Below are positions 1-9,862 of a stretch of 64,000 nucleotides of DNA, piece after piece (within the stretch, counting starts at the first letter, position 1; each line of letters begins with the position of its first letter). The DNA lies in assembly GCA_020796225.1 (NCBI GenBank), contig CM036755.1, positions 10,957,994 to 11,021,993 on the forward strand. The letters are read 5' to 3'. The notes below the pieces were generated by a model that was not told the DNA's origin, did not search any database, and worked only from the letters and a program-made list of their open reading frames with translations. The translations under genes were made by a program, and so were the position numbers. Source of the DNA: Arion vulgaris. Taxonomy: Eukaryota > Mollusca > Gastropoda > Stylommatophora > Arionidae.

Positions 1-783
1 ACCTTCCTCAATTTCTCTCCCTCCCCATCTTTCTTTTCCTTTCCACCACACTCTCTCTATTTTCCCCTTTATCTTCACCTTTCATTTTACCCCCTCCCTC
101 TCCCACCTCCGCTCTTCTACATGACGCTGGAGTCAACAGAAAAACACGCTAGATACAGCGAGTTTTTTTATTCAAACAGGTTGTAATGAAAGCAACGTTC
201 CGCAAGGTACATGCTACTTGATGATGATGACTCCCCTTCTTTCTCCCCAACCAACCCCTCTAATAAAATTTCCCAAGTATTCTTCTCTTCTACAAAACTT
301 CTTCAATAAACTAAAAAAATATCGCACTAATGAAGTCACTTTCTGCACGCCATCGATCGCACGACTGCAAATGTGAAATCTCTCTTGTTCAACAAATTCC
401 CCCATCAAGAAGAACAACACACCTGATCTTGAAATCGTCTTCATATCGGATTCTCTTGAGAAAAATATGATCACCCCAGGACTTTCTACCGGGTATAAAG
501 TACACTTAACATTTCTCAAATCGATACGTCTAGACTTGGGCGTTAGAAACAAGGATTGCCGTTTAGGTTGCAATGACCTGATCAGGACAGAGAAGCTGTT
601 TTGAAAGATTGGATCTAAATTGGGCAGTAGAGGACCGAGATTGGATCTAAATTGGGTGGACGAGAATCGTATGAGATTTAGCATAATATCTCATTGTCGA
701 GTTAATGTTTTTCGAGCATGCGCTCAGCTACTGCAGTAATCGATCATTTGATTTGAACTTTACAACAATTTGTGCCACCGAAT
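1..783. other. No gene recognised; pyrimidine-rich edge
   Basis: The first 120 bases are strongly C/T-rich. An 18-bp block (GATTGGATCTAAATTGGG) occurs twice about 32 bases apart near 607 and 639. A minus-strand open frame of 156 codons (214-684) has no domain I recognise and no supporting signal, so I do not call it a gene. Confidence 0.5.
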
Positions 784-1318
784 AATAAAACATCTAACAA
801 AAAGATAAAACATCTAACAAAAAGATAAAACATCTAACAGAAAGATAAAACATCTAACATAATAATAAAACATCTAACAAAAAGATAAAACATCTAACAT
901 AATAATAAAACATCTAACAAAAAGATAAAACATCTAACAGAAAGATAAAACATCTAACAAAAACATCTAACAAAAAGATAAAACATCTAACATAATAATA
1001 AAACATCTAACAAAAAGATAAAACATCTAACAAAAACATCTAATAGAAAGATAAAACATCTAACAGAAAGATAAAACATCTAATAAAAAGATAAAACATC
1101 TAACAGAAAGATAAAACATCTAACAGAAAGATAAAACATCTAACAGAAGGATAAAACATCTAACAGAAGGATAAAACATCTAACAGAAGGATAAAACATC
1201 TAACAGAAAGATAAAACATCTAACAGACAGATAAAACATCTAACAAACAGATAAAACATCTAACAGAAGGATAAAACATCTAACAGAAAGATAAAACATC
1301 TAACAGAAGGATACAACA
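784..1318. repeat. Minisatellite, 20-bp unit
   Basis: About 26 copies of GATAAAACATCTAACAGAAA with AAAAAG, AGAAGG and ATAATA end variants. Two copies are shortened to AAAACATCTAACA. The left half has mixed variants and the right half is more uniform, which suggests stepwise local expansion. Confidence 0.95.
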
Positions 1319-1321
1319 TCA

Positions 1322-1392
1322 GTGTTCAAGATAAAAGTAGCCCGATCGGCAAGTTTTCATTTATCATTCGGACTACTTTTATCTTGAACACC
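1322..1392. mobile_element. Foldback remnant of a mariner-like MITE
   Basis: A near-perfect palindrome: the left arm GTGTTCAAGATAAAAGTAG is the reverse complement of the right arm around a 25-30 bp spacer. The arms match the terminal inverted repeats of the longer element at 41898-42156 and the truncated copy at 63941-64000, so this looks like a copy deleted for most of its interior. No transposase is encoded. Confidence 0.75.
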
Positions 1393-1876
1393 CTTTATTC
1401 ATCAGATAAAACATCGCTAATTCCACAAGAAAGGGCGCTCTTATGCAACCAGTAACGGCTCACTTGTGCAAACAAGACATATTGAGTCGGCTCTGCTCTC
1501 ATTAAAGTTTTTTAACAGAAGAAAATGGACGCAGCTAACAATGTTATTTAAATATATTTCTTCTCTTGGCTATTATTTCCTACAAAAGCTTATTGACTTT
1601 CTTTGCAAGTACAAATATTTGCTAACAGGATATCCACCAAGCTTTTCAAATAATATTTCTTTCAATTCTTTATTACTACTTTTACTCAACCCCAAACCAC
1701 AATTATTATGTCTTTTTTTTTTTTTTTTGCTGCATATTAACTCAGTCCTTGCAATTAATTTCTATATCGGCATACACATGTCTACTAAATATACAACCAG
1801 CCGCTAGTGTGGCTTTTCTCATAGAGCACTATCTTTCTCTTAATACTACTAAACCTTGCACATATTTAAAGCAGGT

Positions 1877-1877
<1 letters not shown>
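1393..1877. other. No gene recognised
   Basis: AT-rich sequence with a poly-T run near 1710-1727. A 113-codon plus-strand open frame here is low complexity (Leu/Phe/Ser rich) and has no recognisable motif. Confidence 0.4.
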
Positions 1878-1921
<44 letters not shown>

Positions 1922-1924
1922 TAT
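1878..1924. repeat. (TA)n microsatellite
   Basis: About 20 uninterrupted AT dinucleotides, lying at the 3' end of the adjacent minus-strand LINE-A fragment, a common place for simple tails to expand. Confidence 0.95.
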
Positions 1925-1925
1925 A

Positions 1926-2122
1926 TTCCTCTCATATATTTATACGTTACATAGGGCTTGCAAGCAATTTATCCATTCCGCTCTGTCCTGGGCAACTTGC
2001 TTAATCTCTTCCATGGAATTGAGTCCCAAAAGTTTTGCCTCTCTCAGCAAAGTTTGTTTCATAGTTTCCCAACGGCGTCATCTCTTTCTTGGGCCCTTTG
2101 CCTCCCACGTCAATGTCTACGG
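1926..2122 (-). mobile_element. LINE-A (RTE-like) 3' end fragment
   Basis: Reverse complement of the last part of the LINE-A family, aligned by eye with 9067-9716 (minus) and 59881-60040 (plus). It keeps the end of ORF2 and the 3' terminus (reading TATGTAACGTATAA on the sense strand). 5' truncated, non-functional. Confidence 0.8.
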
Positions 2123-2151
2123 ACATGGAAATATAAGACTACGTACAAATG

Positions 2152-2235
2152 AGGCTCAGATCACATACAAATCACAAAGTGTGGTTAACACGTGGTCGAT
2201 ATGAAGCGTTGGAATAAGAAGATAGAAAGAGAAGA
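2152..2235 (+). mobile_element. SINE-B 3' end fragment
   Basis: Matches the SINE-B tail: GGCTCAGATCACATACAAAT, then a TGGTTAACA block and a GAAGAAG-type end. Confidence 0.75.
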
Positions 2236-2279
2236 AGAAGAAAAACATATACAAATAGTAAATTGCATGATAAATGTAG

Positions 2280-2379
2280 CACTCAATTATATAGAGAAGA
2301 TTAAACGAAATGCATAGGATAGAGCGGTATGGAAAAAGTGATTGCAGGCATTGTGGAACGTATAACGATATCAGAGGAA
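2280..2379 (+). mobile_element. LINE-A 3' end fragment
   Basis: Diverged copy of the LINE-A terminus (GGATAGAGCGGTATGG followed by GTATAACGATAT). It is cut at its right edge by an hAT-1 MITE. Confidence 0.7.
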
Positions 2380-2545
2380 CAGTGGCGGCTCGTGATTCTT
2401 TTTGTTGGTGGGGCCAGACACAAATGTTCGGAAAAATCATGGTTTTGGATTAGGATGGATTTTAATTTATTAAATAATAAATGCACGTTACACATTATTT
2501 TTGATGGGGCCTGGCCCCACTGGCCCTAAGGACGAGCCGCCACTG
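2380..2545. mobile_element. hAT-1 MITE
   Basis: Terminal inverted repeats CAGTGGCGGCTCGT and ACGAGCCGCCACTG are perfect over 14 bp, with an imperfect 8-bp target duplication (CAGAGGAA / GAGAGCAA). The ends and 8-bp duplication are typical of hAT transposons. The 166-bp body has no coding capacity. A second copy in the opposite orientation lies at 30355-30531. Confidence 0.88.
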
Positions 2546-2569
2546 GAGAGCAATATACATTTTGCCCAG

Positions 2570-2737
2570 TAAAAGTAGATCAAGGTGAACCAGGAGATAC
2601 AAGAAAAGAAGCGGACGTTGAATGTGACACACATTGAGAAAATCCGAAGGGAAAATTTTAGCATTATAAGTCTTTAATAGAACCAGCAGGAAAAGCGAAA
2701 GTGAGAAATGTCTAGAAATGCATGGAGAAGAGATTGA
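2570..2737 (+). mobile_element. LINE-B (RTE-like) fragment
   Basis: Translates with frameshifts to a decayed version of the LINE-B C-terminal region (Arg/Lys-rich, TLRK-E then PAGKAK), comparable to 31830-31960 and 25000-25090. Confidence 0.55.
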
Positions 2738-2752
2738 TTTATTGATTGATTG

Positions 2753-3006
2753 GCCCTTGTTGTGCTGGGACCCGCAATGGAAGCAAGGAATAGTACCACT
2801 GCGACTTACAAGGCGTGTCGTAATAAGCGACTGATGTCAGACCTAGAGAAGCTACCCTAGTAAATAAGAAGCATCACATAAATCGGATGTGCTGGCCTAC
2901 TTGTAGGTGCATAACTGGCACAAGGTACAATCGCTCTTAGGCTCAGGGCACATATAAATCACACAGAGTGGTTAACAAGCGGTTGATATGGAGCGTTAGA
3001 AGAAGA
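2753..3006 (+). mobile_element. SINE-B, near full length
   Basis: Full SINE-B order: a head with GGGACCCGCAATGG, the shared core (GTCGTAATAAGCGACT here), the CTACCCTAGTAAATAAGAAG block, the TCGGATGTGCTGGCCTACTT block, and a 3' end ATGGAGCGTTAGAAGAAG. GATTGATT-type sequence on both sides may be the target duplication. Confidence 0.85.
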
Positions 3007-3009
3007 TTG

Positions 3010-3168
3010 ATTCATTCATTGATTGATAGGACTATCGGGAAATAACAGTGTACTTCAATCTCTTTCTTACACAATACGATCTCTGCGGAAGAGCACGCAT
3101 TTCGTAGCACCAGCGAGGATCTGCGTTGTAGTTTTGAAGATAGTGAAACAATTTTATTCGCATGGCAG
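3010..3168 (-). mobile_element. SINE-G 3' part
   Basis: Matches the 3' half of SINE-G at 23771-23920, including the ATTGATTGATAG end, CAATCTCTTTCTTACACA and a diverged GAGGATCTGCG block. Confidence 0.6.
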
Positions 3169-3900
3169 AGCTACTTGGAGGCTTTCTTTTCAAATCATTA
3201 CTTCTTCGGTACAGTGTGCGTGTGTTAACATATGTAGTAAGGAGGTATCACTATAATAAAATAGCTCTTTTCTCTGGTTCTTGTATACTGTAGTACAGAT
3301 GACCTATATGTGACTCTTTGCGGAAATGCGCGTATAATATTAATGGTACTTTTTGCATTCTAACTTCAAACTCATTAGAAATGTTATATCAATGTCTGTT
3401 TTGAGAAGTCAACAATCTGACCCAATAGCTTCACACTAAATTCGATAAACGCCTTTACCTAAAAGTCAGTGTCGCACTTGTGACGTCATTTGTTTACCGC
3501 GGTCAACACCGAGTTGAATTGGTGCATGGGAAATACAAGAATGGTTCCAAAACTATGGATTTCGCTCTGAATATTGCTATTTTTGTCGTCAATGTATTAA
3601 ATGGCTGTAAACATGAGTTTCTTTCATCCATGCCAACGTTAATGGAGACGTTAAATATATAGCACAAAGAAGGAAACTTCTAGAAAGTATGATTGTTTGA
3701 ATTGTAAAATATATTTTGTAGCGACGGGAACATGTGTAGTTCACGTGCACGTTTTCAAGTTATTTAATCAAATGCTCACAAAGATAAAAAAAAATATTAT
3801 CTGTAGGCATAACAAGTTGAACGGACTTTAGAACATTATTTTGAGCCCGATGTCTATTGTCTTTTCCCAGGTAGATGATGATGGAATTGGTTGTCTACTC
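3169..3900. other. No gene recognised
   Basis: AT-rich sequence. Open frames of 60-77 codons here show no recognisable motif. I see no TE termini. Confidence 0.4.
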
Positions 3901-4440
3901 CTGCCGTTAAGCGTAGGGGTAATGCCGTTAAGTGTAGGGGTAATGCCGTTAAGCGTAGGGGTAATGTCGTTAAGCGTAGGGGTAATGCCGTTAAGTGTAG
4001 GGGTAATGCCGTTAAGCGTAGGGGTAATGCCGTTAAGCGTAGGGGTAATGCCGTTAAGTGTAGGGGTAATGCCGTTAAGCGTAGGGGTAATGCCGTTAAG
4101 CGTAGGGGTAATGCCGTTAAGTGTAGGGGTAATGCCGTTAAGCGTAGGGGTAATGCCGTTAAGCGTAGGGGTAATGCCGTTAAGTGTAGGGGTAATGCCG
4201 TTAAGCGTAGGGGTAATGCCGTTAAGTGTAGGGGTAATGCCGTTAGTGTAGGGTAATGCCGTTAAGCGTAGGGGTAATGCCGTTAAGCGTAGGGGTAATG
4301 CCGTTAAGTGTAGGGGTAATGCCGTTAAGTGTAGGGGTAATGCCGTTAAGTGTAGGGGTAATGCCGTTAAGTGTAGGGGTAATGCCGTTAAGCGTAGGGG
4401 TAATGCCGTTAAGTGTAGGGGTAGTGCCGTTAAGTGTAAG
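3901..4440. repeat. Minisatellite, 21-bp unit
   Basis: About 25 copies of GCCGTTAAGCGTAGGGGTAAT alternating with a GTGTAGG variant. Because 21 is a multiple of three, frames stay open and give artefactual repetitive peptides (PLSVGVM on plus). One copy near 4244-4256 has small deletions that shift the frame. Confidence 0.97.
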
Positions 4441-4529
4441 GGGTGGGGGCACTTTAATTTGCATTCCAGGGTCAGATGAGTCGCACTTGTGTTATATCTG
4501 TGTTTATTTAGTGTGGTCTTGATATTGTC

Positions 4530-4770
4530 TATCCATCATTTTCTTGGTCTTCCCTTGGCTCTAGTACCTGATCTCTTTTTATTGTATGCTGTTATTGGTG
4601 GTTGGTTGTATTTCATTCTCATTAAATGTCCAAACCACTGCATTTGTTGTCTTTCGATATATTCGGTGCATGAAGTTATGACCACTCTGCTTCTGATGTC
4701 CTCATTTTGTAGTCTATCTTTCCTGGTGACCCCACTGCCTTCCTCAAGCATTTCATTTCACACTTGGTGA
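4530..4770 (-). mobile_element. LINE-C ORF2 C-terminal fragment
   Basis: The minus strand encodes a non-LTR retrotransposon C-terminal region: an Lys-Cys-Glu-Met-Lys-Cys-Leu-Arg-Lys-Ala stretch, then RKDRLQNEDIRSRVVITS, then FGHLMRMK, then KGRPRK. One frameshift lies near 4745. The same order is seen in LINE-C copies at 17701-18230 and 36012-36762. It runs directly into the next tandem array, which is made from its own upstream codons. Confidence 0.85.
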
Positions 4771-5586
4771 GATTTCTGTGGTGTGTTGCATGCTGTAAGA
4801 GACCAAATTTGGTACAAGTAACAAAGTGTTGGTCAGCGTTCTGTGGTGTGTTGCTGTCAGAGACCAAATTTGGTACAAGTAACAAAGTGTTGGTCAGCGT
4901 TCTGTGGTGTGTTGCTGTCAGAGACCAAATTTGGTACAAGTAACAAAGTGTTGGTCAGCGTTCTGTGGTGTGTTGCATGCTGTAAGAGACCAAATTTGGT
5001 ACAAGTAACAAAGTGTTGGTCAGCGTTCTGTGGTGTGTTGCATGCTGTCAGAGACCAAATTTGGTACAAGTAACAAAGTGTTGGTCAGCGTTCTGTGGTG
5101 TGTTGCATGCTGTAAGAGACCAAATTTGGTACAAGTAACAAAGTGTTGGTCAGCGTTCTGTGGTGTGTTGCTGTCAGAGACCAAATTTGGTACAAGTAAC
5201 AAAGTGTTGGTCAGCGTTCTGTGGTGTGTTGCTGTAAGAGACCAAATTTGGTACAAGTAACAAAGTGTTGGTCAGCGTTCTGTGGTGTGTTGCTGTCAGA
5301 GACCAAATTTGGTACAAGTAACAAAGTGTTGGTCAGCGTTCTGTGGTGTGTTGCATGCTGTAAGAGACCAAATTTGGTACAAGTAACAAAGTGTTGGTCA
5401 GCGTTCTGTGGTGTGTTGCATGCTGTAAGAGACCAAATTTGGTACAAGTAACAAAGTGTTGGTCAGCGTTCTGTGGTGTGTTGCTGTCAGAGACCAAATT
5501 TGGTACAAGTAACAAAGTGTTGGTCAGCGTTCTGTGGTGTGTTGCTGTCAGAGACCAAATTTGGTACAAGTAACAAAGTGTTGGTA
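4771..5586. repeat. Minisatellite, 61/65-bp unit, born in LINE-C
   Basis: About 13 copies of a unit carrying GAGACCAAATTTGGTACAAG and GTGTTGGTCAGCGTTCTGTG. Two length variants differ by an ATGC insertion. On the minus strand one unit reads TLCYLYQIWSLTATHHRTLT, which matches TLCYQCQTWSLTATHHRKLT at the same place in the unexpanded LINE-C copy at 20398-20460. The array therefore arose by amplification of a piece of retrotransposon ORF, out of frame (61 and 65 are not multiples of three). Confidence 0.95.
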
Positions 5587-5659
5587 GAAGAATACTTTTA
5601 TCATCTTTTTCATCTGCACGGATTCTACCATTTTTTATAATTGAAAGATAAAAATATTT

Positions 5660-5876
5660 TTTTAAATATCATCATCACGTTCCGTGCCGGCTGGCGTAGT
5701 CGATCATGGATATCGACAAATCTCTATCTTTGGTATTTGCTATCATCTCAGATGTTGACGCTCTTCCGTGTCATGAAGTCAGGCTATCCAAAATTTTCTC
5801 TCTCTGTCTCGTCTACCCTCGATTTTACCAGTTGTTACAATGTGTTCTAAACCTCCCCTTCTCATCAAGTGTCCAA
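5660..5876 (-). mobile_element. LINE-E 3' end
   Basis: The minus strand encodes FFGHLMRRGGLEHIVTTGKI then EGRRDR, a typical C-terminal segment of non-LTR ORF2, followed by 3' sequence ending in GGCACGGAACGTGATGATGA-like tail. The homologous plus-strand copy is at 55675-56165. Confidence 0.82.
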
Positions 5877-5998
5877 AAAATGATGACTGCCTCTTCAATA
5901 TACCAAAAATGATGACTGCCTCTTCAATATACCAAAAATGATGACTGCCTCTACAATATACCAAAAATGATGACTGCCTCTTCAATATACCAAAAATA
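5877..5998. repeat. Short minisatellite, 28-29 bp, born in LINE-E
   Basis: Four copies of AAAAATGATGACTGCCTCTT plus CAATATACC. The minus-strand reading (KRQSSF, EAVIIFGI) duplicates the codons just upstream of the FGHLMRRG motif of the adjoining LINE-E fragment. Confidence 0.85.
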
Positions 5999-6045
5999 TT
6001 CGATTATTTTTGTCTTAGTACGATGTTGAAAAGAACAGAATTAGA

Positions 6046-6238
6046 AAAATAACTCGTAAAATAACTGGTAAAATAACTGGTAAAATAACTCATAAAATAA
6101 CTCGTAAAATAACTGGTAAAATAACTGGTAAAATAACTGGTAAAATAACTGGTAAAATAACTGATAAAATAACTGGTAAAATAACTCGTAAAATAACTGG
6201 TAAAATAACTGGTAAAATAACTGGTAAAATAACTGTGA
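6046..6238. repeat. Minisatellite, 12-bp unit
   Basis: About 16 copies of AAAATAACTGGT with CTCGT, CTCAT and CTGAT variants. The frames it opens (SYFTSYF repeats on minus) are artefacts. Confidence 0.96.
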
Positions 6239-6570
6239 CAAAAGAAGCTACTATAAAATAACCCAGACAGAGGAAACTGTTCAGACAAGAGTGTCAGTCC
6301 TTAGCTTAGTTTTCTATGTGTCTACTCTCCTAATCCCTTATTTATGTTGTCCTCTGGTTATTTGACCCAGACTGTAATTTTATATTATTTTTCTTTAATT
6401 TATTTATATGATACGAAGTTTTGTTATATGATATTTTTTGGTATAATTGGAGCCTAAATTTGTTCGGAATTTTGAATTGGCTATTTGTTATTGGTTACCG
6501 CCCCAGTATCGTCGGGGTATTAGGAAGCAAAAATAGTAAGACTGAAACCTGCAAGGAATGTCATTTTTTT
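6239..6570. other. No gene recognised
   Basis: AT-rich flank between the 12-bp array and SINE-B. Nothing recognised. Confidence 0.4.
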
Positions 6571-7044
6571 TTCTTCGAGCACTCGATATCGATCACTTGT
6601 TAACCACTCTTGAGTGATTTGTATATGATCTGAACATATTTTTTGTTCCGATCCAGAAGCACTTGAGCTTTTCAGCTCTTCGGCTCAGTGCCATGGACAT
6701 CGTAACCTTTCTGTTCGGTGCCATGAACACCGTAAATCTGGAGAACCTGTGGTTTTTCTGCCAGCCCGCGGAATTGAACCCGTACTCACAGAGTGCTTGT
6801 CACCCGCAGTCCAGCGCGTTACGAACACGCTGGGCAGACGGGCGATCTGAACATAGATCGATTGTACGTTATGCCAGTTATTCGCTTACAAGTAGGCCAC
6901 CACATCAGATTTCTGCGATACTTTTTATTTAATAGGGTAGCTTCCCTAGGCCTATATCTCAGTCGCCTCTTACGACATGCCCTGAAGGTCGTAGTGTTAG
7001 TATTCTTTTGCTCCCCTTGCAGTTCTCGGGCAACACACGGGCGA
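6571..7044 (-). mobile_element. SINE-B, split by SINE-C
   Basis: A minus-strand SINE-B from the (CTT)n end through CACTTGTTAACCACTC to the head CAACACACGGGCG. It is interrupted at 6638-6844 by SINE-C; the SINE-B sequence resumes exactly after the 10-bp target duplication. Confidence 0.88.
6638..6844 (-). mobile_element. SINE-C, nested in SINE-B
   Basis: Flanked by a perfect 10-bp duplication ATCTGAACAT (6628-6637 and 6845-6854). Sense strand starts CGCCCGTCTGCCCAGCGTG, has a perfect RNA polymerase III B box (GGTTCAATTCCGC), and ends with AGTGCTTCTGGATCGG plus A's. The head resembles a tRNA (GCGCTGGACTGCGG as anticodon arm, somewhat like tRNA-Arg); that assignment is tentative. Confidence 0.92.
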
Positions 7045-7214
7045 CAAGGCATCTACAATCTACAAATCTGACGTGATCAGACCAGACCAGATCTGAAGAA
7101 AACCGTGGGTAGGCTGCGGTGATACTAAGTAAATTAGCGTTTAAAAAACAAACACACATGTGTAGTATCACATAAGTAAGCAAGAATTTAATTCAATAAA
7201 AAACGAACAACAAT

Positions 7215-7574
7215 CCCACGTTTCAAAGAGAACTTGCTCAGTTTTCAGAAAAAGCGGAAATTTACTTGCAGTGGATTCCATCTCACTGTGGCATTGCAGG
7301 CAATGAAAGTGCCGATGTCTTGGGCTAAGGAGGGCAGTGCCAAAGAGCAAATTTACCAACCCCTGTCTTTCAAGAGGTCAAAACCCTCATACAGAGAAAA
7401 TCTGCAGTAGACTGGAAGACAAACACTGGATATAATTATGGAAAAGACTTCCTCAAAGACCTAAGCATAACAGACCATGTCATTATATTTCGACTATGCA
7501 CCAGACACTGCAGACTCAACAAACACTTATATAGACTAGGAATAAGTCAAATAGCTCTGCCAGTGTCAGCAGGC
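7215..7574 (+). mobile_element. LINE-D RNase H / C-terminal relic
   Basis: Translates across frameshifts to LQWIPSHCGIAGNE-ADVLG, an RNase H signature (His and following Asp region), then FQEVKTLIQRKSAVDW and IIFRLCTRHCRLNKHLYRLG, the region before the zinc-knuckle-like C-terminus. The same segment is found at 47640-47940 (minus). A SINE-B ends the fragment. Confidence 0.8.
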
Positions 7575-7794
7575 GTTAACCACTCTATATGATGTGTATC
7601 TGAGTCTAAGAGCGATGGGACGTTGAGCCAGTTATGCACCTACAAGTAGAGCAAGCACATCCGATTTCTGCGACCGTTTTTATTTTCTAGGGTAGCTTCC
7701 CTAGGCCTCAATATCAGTCGCCTCTTACGACATGCCTTGTAGGTCGCACTGGTGCTATTCTTTGCTTTCCTAGCGGGTCCCAGCACCACACCGG
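7575..7794 (-). mobile_element. SINE-B in LINE-D
   Basis: Minus-strand SINE-B lacking its (CTT)n end, from GTTAACCACTCTATATGATG to the head GGGTCCCAGCACCACAC. GCAGGCG on both sides may be the target duplication within the LINE-D relic. Confidence 0.8.
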
Positions 7795-7893
7795 CAGGCG
7801 ATTACCTAACCTCTACGACACTAAGACACTCTTCCCCTTCCCCCACCCAGCAATATTAAATTTTCCCTTTTTAGTATCCTTAACAAAATTAAT

Positions 7894-8297
7894 GCCCGCC
7901 TGCCCAGCGTGTTCATAGCACGTTGGTCAACGGGTGACAAGCCCCCTGTGAGTGCGGTTCAATTCCGCGGGTTGGTAGAAAAGCCACAGGTTCTATAGAT
8001 TTACGGTGTTCGTGGCACCGAACCGAATGGTTACGATGTCCATGCACCGAACCGAAGGGTTACGATGTCCATGCACCGAACCGAAGGGTTACGATGTCCA
8101 TGCACCGAACCGAAGGGTTACGATGTCCATGCACCGAACCGAAGGGTTACGATGTCCATGCACCGAACCGAAGGGTTACGATGTCCATGCACCGAACCGA
8201 AGGGTTACGATGTCCATGCACCGAACCGAAGGGTTACGAAGTCCATGCACCGAACCGAAGAGCTGAAAAGCTTCTGGATCGCGGGGAAAAAAACCAT
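7894..8297 (+). mobile_element. SINE-C with internal minisatellite
   Basis: Target duplication AACAAAATTAAT (7882-7893) / AACAATATTAAT (8298-8309), one mismatch. Head GCCCGCCTGCCCAGCGTG and B box GGTTCAATTCCGC are present, as is the 3' end GCTTCTGGATCGCGG. Between them the 29-bp segment that is single-copy in other SINE-C elements has expanded to about 8 copies. Confidence 0.92.
8024..8262. repeat. Minisatellite, 29-bp unit, born in SINE-C
   Basis: About 8 copies of CCGAACCGAAGGGTTACGAT plus GTCCATGCA. In unexpanded SINE-C copies the same words appear once (CACCGAACCGAAGGGTTACG then ATGTCCATGGCACCGAGCCG), where CACCGARCCGAAG is itself an imperfect internal duplication and a likely seed for expansion. 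Confidence 0.95.
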
Positions 8298-8309
8298 AAC
8301 AATATTAAT

Positions 8310-9040
8310 GTTTTCCGGTTGCAGAATTATTAATAGTGCACCAATCTCCCAAACTTAGAGTACAGCTAACTCTGTCTAACGAGCCAAACTTGACTTGACC
8401 CTCCTTTCCTCCCACACACAACAAACAATCTGGAAATTTCCTTCAACAAGTTTACTACTGTCTGAGCTACTTCGATTAGCAATGACGAACTATCACCGTC
8501 CCAAGTCGACACGACCAGACGATATTTATTCTGTGCTGTTTTCATTTTCTTGAAATTTTAATTTCTTGTTATTGTCTGCGTCTTGTCTGTCCAATTTCGT
8601 TTTTCGTTACTCCCTCCACAATTATCCCCATTATCCTCCACATTTATCTTCAACTTTACCCGAATTATTTGTCTACGCCTATGACATGAGTTAGTAGAGT
8701 AAGTATCTTCAAATTAATTTTGTAGTGGTGTCAACATTTTTCAACATTTTGGTTAACATTTTTTTTAAATGTCTGGGCAGAGAGTTTTCAGCCTTTTAAT
8801 TTCCTATTTTCCGTTTCCAAGTGTTCTATTAAGGCAAGAGACCCACCCAGAACAAGGGATGCCTTTTTAAAATATTCAGAAAAAACTAACAAACATATTG
8901 TCATTTAATTTGGCTACATTTTGCAAAAGACATTGTTTTTGATGATAAACAACATTTGGTAAAAAATAATTAAGACATCCTTTGTTCTGGGTGGGTTTCC
9001 CCCCTTAACTGTAACGGCTCTCAGGTCGACCCAGACTTAA
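8310..9040. other. No gene recognised
   Basis: AT-rich, mostly unique-looking sequence. A pair of short words (ACCCACCCAGAACAAGGGAT near 8841 and ATCCTTTGTTCTGGGTGGGT near 8976) are inverted relative to each other about 110-150 bp apart, which may be the ends of a small unclassified foldback element. Confidence 0.45.
8840..9000. mobile_element. Possible small MITE (CCCACCCAGAACAAGG ends)
   Basis: Inverted words AAGAGACCCACCCAGAACAA / TTGTTCTGGGTGGGTTTCCC bracket about 160 bp of AT-rich sequence with no coding capacity. Only one copy is in the window, so family and exact ends are unknown. Confidence 0.55.
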
Positions 9041-9716
9041 ATGAAATAAAATAAATAAATAAATAATTCCTCTCGTACCGTTATACGTTACACAGGGCCT
9101 GCAAGTAATTTCTCCATACCGCTCTATCCTGGGCAACTCGCTCAATCTCCTCCATAAAACTGAGACAGATATTTCCTGCCTCTCTCAACAAAGTTCGTTT
9201 CAGGGTCTCCCTATGTCGACCTCTCTTTCTTGAACCCACTTCAATGCCTGCTTTGATATTCGTTGATCATTTCTCCTCAAGGTGTGTCAACATATCTCCA
9301 TCTTCTCTTTCTTATAACAGTTGTCACTAGTGGTTGACCATGACATGTCTCTGATTTCATCACTTCTCCTGAATTCATTCCATTTTATATTCATTATTTT
9401 TCGCAGACATTTTCAAATGCATTCAACTTGCTTTCTATATCTTTAGTCATTTTCCAACTCTCGCTAGCATATGTTAGGATTGATACAACATTTGAATTGA
9501 AAATTCGTAATTTAGTTTTAATACTATATAACTTGCAGTTCCATATTTTATTTAGACTTTTAAAATCTGATGTTGCTTTGCCAATTCGTATCATAATTTA
9601 TTTTTCAACATTTCCTGTGCAATCAAAATTGTTACCTAAATAGGTGAACTGCTCTGTTATTTTTATCATGTTAGATTCCAGGGTGATATCTGCATTACTT
9701 GCCATAGGTGTCTTTT
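9041..9716 (-). mobile_element. LINE-A (RTE-like) 3' third
   Basis: Minus-strand ORF2 relic: MIRIGKATSDFKSLNKIWNC, then YSIKTKLRIFNSNVVSILTY, then ASESWKMTKDIESKLNAFEN, then frameshifted C-terminus and 3' UTR. The sense 3' end has an (ATTT)n tail (9041-9066 read on plus as AAATAAATAAAT). This order is characteristic of RTE-clade ORF2. 5' truncated and frameshifted. Confidence 0.87.
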
Positions 9717-9794
9717 TTAAAGACTTAAATGGGTACCAGGAAAATCACTCTTTTAAAGTGCTCTTTCACGTCTTAAACTTGAATACGGAATCCA

Positions 9795-9862
9795 CATTTT
9801 GTCTTCCGTCTCCGGTAGGACTAGGAACTTGATCTCACCTACATTGAGATCATAGGTGACTG
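9795..9862 (-). mobile_element. SINE-G internal fragment
   Basis: CCGGTAGGACTAGGAACTTG then ATCTCACCTACATTGAGATC match SINE-G at about 24060-24110. Confidence 0.5.

Noticed and set aside
214..684. 156-codon minus-strand frame as a gene
   Set aside because: No recognisable domain, no repeat-family support and no splice or promoter context.
3841..4522. Repetitive PLSVGVM / CRGNAVK peptides as a structural protein
   Set aside because: The 21-bp unit keeps any frame open on both strands. No start context, intron or unique sequence supports a gene.
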